8,872 nucleotides of DNA, from the NCBI GenBank assembly GCA_035353395.1, contig DAOPZL010000084.1, positions 1 to 8,872 on the forward strand, written 5' to 3'. The position numbers were made by a program, and so were the translations under genes. A model generated the notes under the pieces. That model ran no database searches. It was not told where the DNA came from and saw only the letters and a list, made by a program, of their open reading frames with translations. How positions within the stretch are numbered: position 1 is the first letter of the stretch; every line of letters begins with the position of its first letter. Shown here in pieces: positions 1-6,055 of the stretch. The stretch is from UBA1801 sp035353395. GTDB taxonomy: Bacteria > Acidobacteriota > Holophagae > Holophagales > Holophagaceae.

Positions 1-47
1 GGCAGTCGTGAAAGGATATCCCCCTCGGGGACATTCCCTGTCTGAGG

Positions 48-60
48 CCGCCCGGCGGCT
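48..60 (+). other. Small GC hairpin just upstream of the DUF4139 gene's ribosome-binding site
   Basis: Positions 48-60 (GCCGCCCGGCGGC) can fold into a 5-bp stem with a 3-base loop, ending six bases before the GGAGG at 67-71. A second small hairpin (TCCCC/GGGGA) lies at 19-31. Neither has a following T-tract, so they are not convincing terminators. In GC-rich DNA such short stems arise often by chance. No promoter could be recognised in positions 1-77. Confidence 0.2.
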
Positions 61-77
61 GTTCCTGGAGGTATCCC

Positions 78-1443
78 ATGCGCGCATTGTTCCTGGCTCC
101 CTTCGCCCTGGCCCTCGCGGCCCAGTCCACGGGGGAGCTGACCACCACCCTGAGGGACCAGAAGACCCTGGCGGTGACCATCTACAACGAGAACCTGGCC
201 CTCGTGAAGGATCAGCGGGAAGTGGCGCTGCCCAAGGGGGACGCGCGCCTGGCCTTCCAGGAGGTCTCCGCCCAGATGCGGCCGGAGACGGCCCTCCTGC
301 GCAACCTGACCGAGCCCAAGGGCTTCTGGATCTACGAACAGAATTTCGATTTCGATCTCCTGACGCCGCAGAAGCTGCTCGAGAAGTACGTCGGGGAGAA
401 GGTGACGGTGCTTGGCACCCGGAACGGCCAGGAGACGCGCGAGGACGCCACGGTGCTGGCCACCAACAGCGGCGTCGTCCTCCAGTTCGCCGACCGCATC
501 GAGACGAGCGTGCCGGGGCGCCTGGAGTTCCCGAAGGTTCCGGAGAACCTCAGGGCCAGGCCCACCCTGGTGCTCAGCCTGCACTCGCCCTCCCAGAAGG
601 GGCAGAAGCTGGAGCTGAGCTACCTGACCGGCGGGCTTTCCTGGAAGGCGGACTACGTGGCCAGTCTCTCGGCGGACGAGAAGACCCTGGACCTGAACGG
701 CTGGGTGACACTCACGAACCGGAGCGGCGCAGCCTATCCCGACGCCACCCTCCAGCTGGTGGCCGGCGACGTCAACCTGGTGAAGGACGAGCAGTTCCGG
801 GGAGACGTCCTGCCTCCGCCGATGGCGAGGATGGCCAAGGCCGCCGCTCCGGAGATGAAGGAGGAGAACCTCTTCGAATACCATCTCTACACCCTGGACC
901 GGCCCACGACGCTGAACGAGAGCCAGACGAAGCAGGTGGCCCTGCTCTCGGCCAGCCAGGTGCCCGTCCGAAAGGAATACCTGCTCAAGGGGCAGAGCTA
1001 CTACTACCAGTCCGGCTACGGGAACCTGGGGGACAAGCTCAAGGTCGGCGTCTTCGTGGAGTTCGACAATCGCGCGGAGAACCGCATGGGCATGCCGATG
1101 CCCAAGGGCGTCGTGCGCGTCTACAAGCAGGACGGGAGCGGCCGGTCCCAGTTCGTGGGCGAGGACGCCGTCGACCACACGCCCAGGAACGAGCTGGTGC
1201 GCCTGAAGCTGGGGGATGCCTTCGACGTCACGGCCCGGCGGAAGCAGACCGACTACAAGAGCCTCGGGAAGCAGGGGCGCTGGAACAACGTCGTGGAGAC
1301 CGCCTTCCAGGTGGATCTCAAGAACGCGAAGAGGGAGGCCGTGACCGTGAACGTGGTGGAGCCCATCTGGGGGGACTGGGAGCTCGTCGAGAAGAGCCAC
1401 GCCTTCACCAAGGAATCCTCGGGGGCGGCCCGCTTCAAGGTGA
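78..1443 (+). CDS. DUF4139 domain-containing exported protein, 3' end lost in assembly gap
   Basis: 455 residues are visible before the frame enters the N run. A short hydrophobic leader (residues 1-15, ending LALAA before Q16) looks like a Sec signal peptide, so the protein is probably periplasmic or surface-exposed. The middle and C-terminal part carries the DUF4139 pattern: YLTGGLSWKADY near residues 183-194, then GWVTLTNRSG and LQLVAGDVN, and later YHLYTLDRPTTLNESQTKQ and the EYLLKGQSYYY strand. The final visible stretch (VNVVEPIWGDWELVEKS) is close to where this domain normally ends, so probably only a few tens of residues are missing. The start is ATG 78 with GGAGG at 67-71, six bases upstream. 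The biochemical function of DUF4139 proteins is not established and I assign none. The family call is firm; the exact 3' end is unknown. Confidence 0.88.
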
Positions 1444-1543
1444 NNNNNNNNNNNNNNNNNNNNNNNNNNNNNNNNNNNNNNNNNNNNNNNNNNNNNNNNN
1501 NNNNNNNNNNNNNNNNNNNNNNNNNNNNNNNNNNNNNNNNNNN
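1444..1543. other. Assembly gap (100 N)
   Basis: Exactly 100 consecutive N, the conventional filler for a scaffold gap of unknown length. It removes the end of the DUF4139 gene and the beginning of the SpoIID-like gene. The true distance between them, and whether another gene lies inside, cannot be read here. Confidence 0.98.
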
Positions 1544-1545
1544 TG

Positions 1546-2379
1546 CGCGTCAACGGCCGGGCCTATTCCTGGCGTCCTTCGGCGCGCTTCTGTTTCGAGG
1601 GGCGCGTGCAGTTCGGGGCGGGCATGCCCGTCTCCGACCTGGAGGGGAGGGTGACCCTGGAGGGGATCTCCAGGGGCTGGCGCCTGTCCTGGACCACCGA
1701 TCCGGATTCCTGGATCGCCGCGGCGACGGAAGGCGAACTCGGGCGCGGGGCTCCCTTCGAAGCCAAGCGCGCTCTGGCCGCGGTGCTCCGCGCCTGGTTC
1801 CGGGGGCATTCCCACGGCGTCCATCCGGACGGATCCTTCTGTCCCCTCACCCACTGCGCCGTGGTCCGCGGCGCGCCGACCCGCGAGGGCCTGCGGGCCG
1901 TTGCGGAAGCGCCGGAGTCCGGGATCGATCCGGAGCGGGCCTTCTTCACCGGCTCGAAGGGGGGCGTCTCCTGGAGCCCTCGGGAAGCCTGGGGGCGCGG
2001 GCCGGATCTCGCGGGGGGCGCCTCGAGGATTCCCGGGGATCGCTGGCTCGACTGGAGCCGCATGCTCTCGCCGGCCCAGGTGCGCCGGCTCAAGGCCTCC
2101 GTGAAACCAGGGCTGCTCCCCGGGCAGCGCGGCATGCATCTCGGCGCTTCCGGTCCCTACGCCGTCGAAGCCCTGAGGCTCGAAGCGGGAAGGCAGTTCG
2201 GGTGGACGACTTGGCCCAGCAATGCCTGCGAGGGGAGGCTGGCACCCGACGGCAGCCTCGTGCTGGAAGGGCACGGCTGGGGGCACAACGTGGGGCTCTG
2301 CCTCGCGACCGCACTCCACCGGGCCCGGCAGGGCGACCGCGCCGAGGCGATCCTCCAGGAGGCCTTCGGCGCGCCGTGA
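1546..2379 (+). CDS. SpoIID/LytB domain protein (putative peptidoglycan lytic transglycosylase), N-terminus lost in gap
   Basis: 277 residues are visible. The frame is open from the edge of the N run, so the GTG at 1606 is not taken as the start; the codons before it (VNGRAYSW...FCFEGRV) read as protein of the same kind. SpoIID hallmarks are present. A WIAAATEGELG segment holds a Glu (codon 1735-1737) at the place of the family's catalytic acid, followed by PFEAKRALAAVLRAW, the counterpart of the usual EALKAQAVAARTY helix. Then come HPDGSFCPLTHC, with Cys codons at 1840 and 1854, and the C-terminal GHGWGHNVGLCLATALH block near 2269. In spore formers SpoIID cleaves denuded glycan strands; LytB relatives modulate amidases. 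In this setting a role in cell-wall turnover or division is an inference. The exported location is presumed, since the signal peptide would lie in the gap. It ends at TGA 2377-2379, 73 bp before the next gene. Confidence 0.85.
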   Translation, partial: RVNGRAYSWRPSARFCFEGRVQFGAGMPVSDLEGRVTLEGISRGWRLSWTTDPDSWIAAATEGELGRGAPFEAKRALAAVLRAWFRGHSHGVHPDGSFCPLTHCAVVRGAPTREGLRAVAEAPESGIDPERAFFTGSKGGVSWSPREAWGRGPDLAGGASRIPGDRWLDWSRMLSPAQVRRLKASVKPGLLPGQRGMHLGASGPYAVEALRLEAGRQFGWTTWPSNACEGRLAPDGSLVLEGHGWGHNVGLCLATALHRARQGDRAEAILQEAFGAP

Positions 2380-2394
2380 TGCCCGGTCCGACGG

Positions 2395-2411
2395 TTGCTT
2401 TCGAAAGGCAA
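2395..2411 (+). terminator. Weak hairpin after the SpoIID-like gene
   Basis: TTGC at 2395-2398 pairs with GCAA at 2408-2411, and the inner bases extend the stem to 7 bp (one T-G wobble) around a CGA loop. It lies 15 bp after the stop codon. The T-tract that follows is poor (TTGTGTCGTTTT, some ten bases further on), so it may slow rather than stop transcription, and the next gene could still be co-transcribed. Confidence 0.3.
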
Positions 2412-2452
2412 AGACCCATCCTTGTGTCGTTTTCCACCTAGAGGAGGTCGTC

Positions 2453-2908
2453 ATGCCGGTCGCCAAGCTGAAGGAATTCCTGGATGCCAACGCCGTGAAG
2501 TACGTCTCCATCAGCCACTCCAGGGCGTTCACCGCCATGGAGGTCGCGGAATCCGCCCACGTCCAGGGCAAGGAGATGGCCAAGGCGGTCATGCTCAGGC
2601 TGGACGGCCAGATGGCCATGGCCGTCCTTCCGGCCAACCAGAAAGTGAACCTGGACCTCCTGCGGAAGGGGACTGGCGCGACCTCCCTGGAACTCGCCCA
2701 CGAGCAGGATTTCCGCAGCGATTTCCCGGGGTGCGAGGTGGGCGCCATGCCGCCCTTCGGGAATCTCTATGGGATGAAGGTCTTCGTCGAGCCCCGGCTC
2801 GCGGCCGACCGGGTGATCGCCTTCAACGCAGGGTCCCACACGGAACTCATCCAGATGGCCTACAAGGACTTCGAGAGGCTGGTCAAGCCGACCCTCGTGC
2901 CCATGTAG
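2453..2908 (+). CDS. YbaK/EbsC family aminoacyl-tRNA deacylase (trans-editing protein)
   Basis: 151 residues, the usual single-domain YbaK length. Members hydrolyse mischarged tRNAs in trans in the cytoplasm (for example Cys-tRNA(Pro) for YbaK, Ala-tRNA(Pro) for ProXp-ala relatives). Visible marks are the AKAVMLR segment with the conserved Lys at K44, the MAVLPANQKVNLDLLR strand-helix (residues 56-71), a GCEVGAMPPFG loop (93-103) matching the family's G-x-x-x-P substrate-pocket loop, and FNAGSHTELIQM (124-135) near the C-terminus. The start is ATG 2453, with a strong GAGGAGG at 2441-2447. A longer in-frame start upstream would run into the SpoIID gene and lacks such a site. Substrate specificity cannot be read from the sequence, so no symbol is given. 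It has no clear functional tie to either neighbour. Confidence 0.88.
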   Translation: MPVAKLKEFLDANAVKYVSISHSRAFTAMEVAESAHVQGKEMAKAVMLRLDGQMAMAVLPANQKVNLDLLRKGTGATSLELAHEQDFRSDFPGCEVGAMPPFGNLYGMKVFVEPRLAADRVIAFNAGSHTELIQMAYKDFERLVKPTLVPM

Positions 2909-2952
2909 CGCCGCGCGGAACCCGGTGGAGAGGGGCCCGTCCAGCCGCGGAA

Positions 2953-2990
2953 GACCGGAGGGGGCGCTGCTAGACTGGAACATCACCCTT
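2953..2990 (+). promoter_or_regulatory. Candidate extended -10 promoter of fabG
   Basis: TAGACT at 2971-2976 preceded by TGC gives an extended -10 (TGnTAGACT). Initiation near 2983 would leave a leader of about 23 bases before ATG 3006. No good -35 stands at the standard distance: AAGACC at 2951-2956 is 14 bases upstream of the -10. The region resembles the thiB promoter on the other strand (same GACCGGA...CGCT...CTAGA-TGGAA-CATCA order), which adds weight to both. No transcript data are available. Confidence 0.4.
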
Positions 2991-3005
2991 TCCGATGGAG
3001 TTCCC

Positions 3006-3758
3006 ATGTTTTCATTGAACGGCAAGATCGCACTCGTCACCGGCGGCAGCCAGGGCATCGGCGAAGTCATCGCCAAGCAGCTGGCGAGGCAGGGGGCCCT
3101 GGTCGTATGTGCCAGCCTGGCCTGCACCGAGGCCGACCTGCAGCGGGTGGTCGCCGAGATCCAGGCTGCCGAGGGGCAGGCGGACTACGTGATCCTGGAC
3201 ATGCTGGACGCCGCGAGCGTCCGGGCCGCCGTGAACACCGTGGTCGAGCGGCACGGCGCCCTGCACATCCTCGTGAACAACGCAGGCGTCACCAAGGACA
3301 AGCTCATGATCCAGATGAAGGAGGAGGAATACGACCTGGTGATGGACGTGAACCTCAAGGGCGCCTGGCTCGCCACCCAGGCCGTCGCCAAGGTCATGAT
3401 GAAGCAGCGCTGGGGGCGGATCGTCAACATCGCCTCCGTGGTGGGCCAGATGGGCAACGCCGGCCAGAGCAACTACGCCACCTCCAAGGCGGGCCTCATC
3501 GGCCTCACCAAGACCGTGGCCCGGGAGTTCGCCAGCCGCAACATCACCTGCAACGCCGTCGCCCCCGGCTACATCATGACCGCCATGACGGAGAAGCTCA
3601 GTGACGAGGTGAAGGCCGAATTCAACCGCCAGATCCCCCTGGGCCGCATGGGCACCTCGACCGACGTGGCCGCCGCCGTGCTCTTCCTGGCCACGGAGGA
3701 GGCCGGCTACATCACCGGCCAGACCCTCGCCGTCAACGGCGGCATGCTGATGCCCTGA
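3006..3758 (+). CDS. fabG: 3-oxoacyl-[acyl-carrier-protein] reductase (SDR family)
   Basis: 250 residues, the typical FabG length. FabG reduces 3-oxoacyl-ACP to 3-hydroxyacyl-ACP with NADPH in fatty-acid synthesis. The classical short-chain dehydrogenase landmarks are all present: the TGGSQGIG nucleotide loop (residues 12-19), NNAG (91-94), catalytic-tetrad N116 in DVNLKG, S144 in IVNIAS, and Y157 and K161 in YATSK. The APGYIMTAMT segment (186-195) and the C-terminal YITGQTLAVNGGML (235-248) are strongly FabG-like. The start is ATG 3006 with GGAG at 2997-3000; an in-frame GTG at 2925 is rejected because it lies in non-coding-looking leader sequence without a site. The gene stands alone, away from any fab cluster, so it could be a secondary FabG or another SDR acting on a related 3-oxoacyl or ketone substrate. 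Confidence 0.85.
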   Translation: MFSLNGKIALVTGGSQGIGEVIAKQLARQGALVVCASLACTEADLQRVVAEIQAAEGQADYVILDMLDAASVRAAVNTVVERHGALHILVNNAGVTKDKLMIQMKEEEYDLVMDVNLKGAWLATQAVAKVMMKQRWGRIVNIASVVGQMGNAGQSNYATSKAGLIGLTKTVAREFASRNITCNAVAPGYIMTAMTEKLSDEVKAEFNRQIPLGRMGTSTDVAAAVLFLATEEAGYITGQTLAVNGGMLMP

Positions 3759-3775
3759 AGACCCATCGAAATGCC

Positions 3776-3803
3776 ACGGGCCTGGGGAGTTCTCCAGGCC
3801 CGT
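3776..3803. terminator. Hairpin terminator between convergent fabG and the lipoprotein gene
   Basis: ACGGGCCTGG at 3776-3785 is the exact reverse complement of CCAGGCCCGT at 3794-3803. With one inner G-T and one G-C pair the stem reaches 12 bp around a 4-base loop. It begins 17 bp after the fabG stop and 25 bp beyond the end of the opposing gene, so it can serve both strands. T-tracts are weak on either side, so efficiency is uncertain. Confidence 0.7.
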
Positions 3804-3828
3804 AGTCGTTGCAAGGATCAGAGAGGGA

Positions 3829-4965
3829 TCAGGGAAGATCGAGGCCGCACGCGATGCGGGCGGGAGTCCCGCCGGCTTCGGGCTTGTGCACGCTGTCGCC
3901 CGACCAGTAGCAGGGAACGGATTGCGACGAACTGTTGGTGGAATCGCCGCCAATCCACAGATCGTCTCCGGAAGCGAAGAGGGCGCAGGCCTTGGCTCCG
4001 TAGCCGTCGGGATCGGTCAGGCGCACCACATCGTAGATCTTCGGATCATCCTCGTCCGAGATGTCCAGCCGCCAGTAGCAGGGAACGTTCGTGGAACTCT
4101 CCTTCAGGTAGCCGGCGCAGTAGAGGTATTCGGCATCGGAGCCCTTGATCGTGACGGCGTAGGCATCGGCGTCGGTATAGCCGGTAGGGAGATTCAGCAC
4201 ATGAGCCTTGGCCGTCGTTCCGTACCAGATGCACGGCACATTCTTTCCACTGGAGACGTAATGGCCAACGATCCACGGCTGCTCGTTGGTCACGACGATG
4301 CCGTAGGTCATTCCATAGGTCGCGGCGCTGGCGGCGTCAGGGAGATCGTGGCGGCTCGCGGCGCTGTCCCAGTAGCAGGCCACGGTGTCCGTCCCGCTGA
4401 CGTAGTAGCCGGAGCAGAAGACCAGGGAGCCCGATACGCCGATTCCCGTCACGCGGGCGCTGTCCGTTCCCGTTCCCAGGGCGTGGAAGACGGAGTTCTT
4501 CCAGTAGCAGGGGATGTAGGTCGTGGGCGCGTCAGAGTTGGTATAGAACCCGCCCACGTAGATATCCGAACCGGAGAGCGTGAGGCTCGTCGCGTAGGTG
4601 TTCCCAGTCGCGCCGGTGGCCGTGAGGTCCGTCCGAGTGGATCCCGTCCAGTAGCAGGCATAGGTCTTGGAGCCATCGTCTACACTCCCGGTCCAGGTAC
4701 CGGGAGTGTAGATGTAGCCCTGCACGTAAGCGGAGGGAGAATAGGCGTGCGAGCTCACGCTGCCAGAGCCTCCCGCCAGGTCGGTCCGGAGGGTGCCTTC
4801 CCAGTAGCAGGCGACGCTGTTCGTGGAACCGTCGTAGGAGCCCGAGAACACGGGCTGGACGCCCTTGGAGACGACGTCCGTGCCGCCGCAGGCGAGGGTC
4901 ATCAGGACCGTGCCGAGGCTCAGCGCCAACCCCAGGACAGATAACATCGAAGCGGACCGGTTCAT
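3829..4965 (-). CDS. Putative lipoprotein with seven Cys-Tyr-Trp repeats, function unknown
   Basis: 378 residues. The N-terminus (MNRSASM, a hydrophobic run, then LMTLAC-GG with Cys26) fits a lipoprotein signal peptide, although Thr at -3 is not the most common choice. The rest is seven degenerate repeats. Each has a strand of the type [hydrophobic]-x-x-G-[YFH]-Y, a short variable polar loop, V/I-A/P-C-Y-W, then a tail often ending R/H-x-D-L. The signature Cys residues are 53, 104, 153, 197, 245 (C-I-W here), 296 and 352, with intervals of 44-56 residues. Seven units of about 50 residues suggest a beta-propeller-like fold, but this is inference. Start ATG 4965 is preferred over the in-frame ATG 5019 because it has GAGGGA upstream and begins directly with the signal peptide. 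The gene lies 70 bp downstream of thiQ on the same strand and may receive read-through. I recall similar CYW repeats in hypothetical proteins of other phyla but assign no function. Confidence 0.82.
   Translation of the reverse strand: MNRSASMLSVLGLALSLGTVLMTLACGGTDVVSKGVQPVFSGSYDGSTNSVACYWEGTLRTDLAGGSGSVSSHAYSPSAYVQGYIYTPGTWTGSVDDGSKTYACYWTGSTRTDLTATGATGNTYATSLTLSGSDIYVGGFYTNSDAPTTYIPCYWKNSVFHALGTGTDSARVTGIGVSGSLVFCSGYYVSGTDTVACYWDSAASRHDLPDAASAATYGMTYGIVVTNEQPWIVGHYVSSGKNVPCIWYGTTAKAHVLNLPTGYTDADAYAVTIKGSDAEYLYCAGYLKESSTNVPCYWRLDISDEDDPKIYDVVRLTDPDGYGAKACALFASGDDLWIGGDSTNSSSQSVPCYWSGDSVHKPEAGGTPARIACGLDLP
3904..4809 (-). repeat. Seven-unit tandem protein repeat marked by CYW codons
   Basis: On the + strand the 9-mer CCAGTAGCA (reverse complement of TGC-TAC-TGG) occurs at 3904, 4072, 4369, 4501, 4648 and 4801, with a degenerate CCAGATGCA at 4225. 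Unit spacings are 168, 153, 144, 132, 147 and 153 bp, all multiples of three. The copies at 3904 and 4072 are identical over 16 bp (CCAGTAGCAGGGAACG). Between the signature blocks the units have diverged strongly, so this is an old internal duplication and not a recent satellite. Confidence 0.85.
4679..4712. repeat. 14-bp perfect inverted repeat inside the lipoprotein gene
   Basis: TCTACACTCCCGGT at 4679-4692 is the exact reverse complement of ACCGGGAGTGTAGA at 4699-4712, separated by the 6-base spacer CCAGGT. It lies within the coding sequence of the second repeat unit (protein segment around YTPGTWTGSVDD), where the unit is longer than its sisters between the G-Y strand and the CYW. It could form a strong mRNA hairpin. 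No function can be assigned. Confidence 0.75.
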
Positions 4966-5001
4966 CCTCGTCCCTCGCAGAAGTGAGAAAAGGAAATGGT
5001 A

Positions 5002-5014
5002 CGGGGAAACCCCG
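5002..5014 (-). terminator. Possible weak terminator after thiQ
   Basis: Read on the - strand, CGGGG-TTT-CCCCG forms a 5-bp GC stem 22 bp after the thiQ stop, followed by a T/C-rich stretch containing TTTCCTTTTCTC. The stem is short and the T run interrupted, so termination would be partial at best. The lipoprotein gene could be read both from the thi operon and from an unrecognised promoter in this 70-bp spacer. Confidence 0.35.
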
Positions 5015-5035
5015 CCCATGGCCAGCAGATTGCCG

Positions 5036-6055
5036 CTAGGGACAGTCCCGGTCGTCCACGATGGGCAGGAGGTGTTCCGCGGGCAGTTCCACGCGCAGGA
5101 CCTCGCCCGGCCTCGGGCGCTGCGCCGTCCTGAAACAGACCGGCGGCGGCTCCAGCCCGCCCAGGCGCGCCCCGGCCCGCGGCTGGCCCCGCACCAGGTA
5201 GTCGCGTCCCCGGTATTCGGCCTCGCCCACGACCAGGTCGATCGCCTGGTCCTGGGCAGACCCGCCGGCGCCGGTCCCGGCCAGCCGGACGTGCTCGGCG
5301 CGGATGAACCGGAGCCCGGCCTCGCCGGGGACCAGGTTGGAATCCCCGAAGAAGGACGCGACGAAGGCCGTCCGCGGGCGCGCGTAGACCTCTTCCGGGG
5401 TGCCTGCCTGGATCATGCGGCCGTTCCGCATGATCACGAGCCGGTCGGCCACCGCGAGGGCATCCTCCTGGTCGTGGGTGACGGAGATGGAGGTGTAGCC
5501 CAGTTCCCGCTGGAGCATCCGGAGCTCGGCTCTCAGCTCCTTCCGGAGCGTGGCGTCCAGGGAGCCCAGGGGCTCGTCGAAGAGCATGAGACCGGGGCTG
5601 ACGGCGAGCGCCCTCGCCAGGGCGACGCGCTGCCGCTCTCCGCCCGAGAGGCCCTCGATCCGCCGCGTGCCGAAACCGGCCAGGGAGAAGTGCTCCAGCA
5701 GGGCCTCGACCTGGCTGGACATTTCCCCGGGGTTGGGCCGGGGCCGGCGGGCCTTGAGCCCATAGGCCACATTTCCCGCGACGTCGTAGTGGGGGAAGAG
5801 GGCGAAGTCCTGGAAGACGAGGCCGATGCCCCGCCGCTGGGGGGGGAGGTCCGTGATGTCCCGTCCGTCGAGGACGATGCGCCCGCGATCGGCCGCGATG
5901 AGCCCCGCGAGGATGCGCAGGAAGGTGGTCTTGCCTCCGCCCGAGGGACCGAGGATCTCGACGATGTCTCCCTTCCCGCAGCTCAGGCTCATGTCGAGGG
6001 AGAAGTCCGGATAGTCCTTCTGGACGGATTCGACCTCCAGGAACGGTCCGCTCAT
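5036..6055 (-). CDS. thiQ: Thiamine ABC transporter ATP-binding protein, with C-terminal TOBE-like extension
   Basis: 339 residues. The ATPase domain has Walker A GPSGGGKT (36-43), the Q-loop Gln82 in LVFQDFALFPHY, the signature LSGGERQ (136-142), Walker B LMLFDEP (156-162), the D-loop GSLD (164-167) and switch His194 in SVTHDQEDAL. After residue 230 comes FFGDSNLVPG and IRAEHVRL (251-258), typical of a TOBE-like regulatory region in FbpC/PotA-type ATPases. Enterobacterial ThiQ is only about 230 residues and lacks this region. It powers import from the inner face of the cytoplasmic membrane with the permease encoded just upstream. ATG 6055 overlaps the permease stop as ATGA, implying translational coupling. 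A much longer open frame continues upstream but is only the shadow of the permease gene. Thiamine specificity is inferred from the operon and the riboswitch. Confidence 0.88.
   Translation of the reverse strand: MSGPFLEVESVQKDYPDFSLDMSLSCGKGDIVEILGPSGGGKTTFLRILAGLIAADRGRIVLDGRDITDLPPQRRGIGLVFQDFALFPHYDVAGNVAYGLKARRPRPNPGEMSSQVEALLEHFSLAGFGTRRIEGLSGGERQRVALARALAVSPGLMLFDEPLGSLDATLRKELRAELRMLQRELGYTSISVTHDQEDALAVADRLVIMRNGRMIQAGTPEEVYARPRTAFVASFFGDSNLVPGEAGLRFIRAEHVRLAGTGAGGSAQDQAIDLVVGEAEYRGRDYLVRGQPRAGARLGGLEPPPVCFRTAQRPRPGEVLRVELPAEHLLPIVDDRDCP

Noticed and set aside
8..1654. 548-codon open frame overlapping the DUF4139 gene in another + frame, running through the gap
   Set aside because: It is a shadow of the DUF4139 frame and is only joined across N bases that encode nothing known. 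Its composition is not protein-like.
3904..4809. Possible CRISPR-like or intergenic repeat array (recurrent CCAGTAGCA)
   Set aside because: The repeats are only 9-16 bp, spacings are all multiples of three, and they lie in frame in one coding sequence, so they are protein repeats.
3886..4944. 352-codon open frame on the + strand opposite the CYW lipoprotein
   Set aside because: Its repetition (VAG-G patterns) only mirrors the repeats of the lipoprotein read backwards. The - strand frame has a signal peptide, a ribosome-binding site and a coherent repeat pattern.
4966..5019. Longer start (ATG 5019) for the CYW lipoprotein
   Set aside because: It would put 18 residues before the signal peptide, overlaps the candidate terminator hairpin, and lacks a ribosome-binding site. 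ATG 4965 has GAGGGA just upstream.
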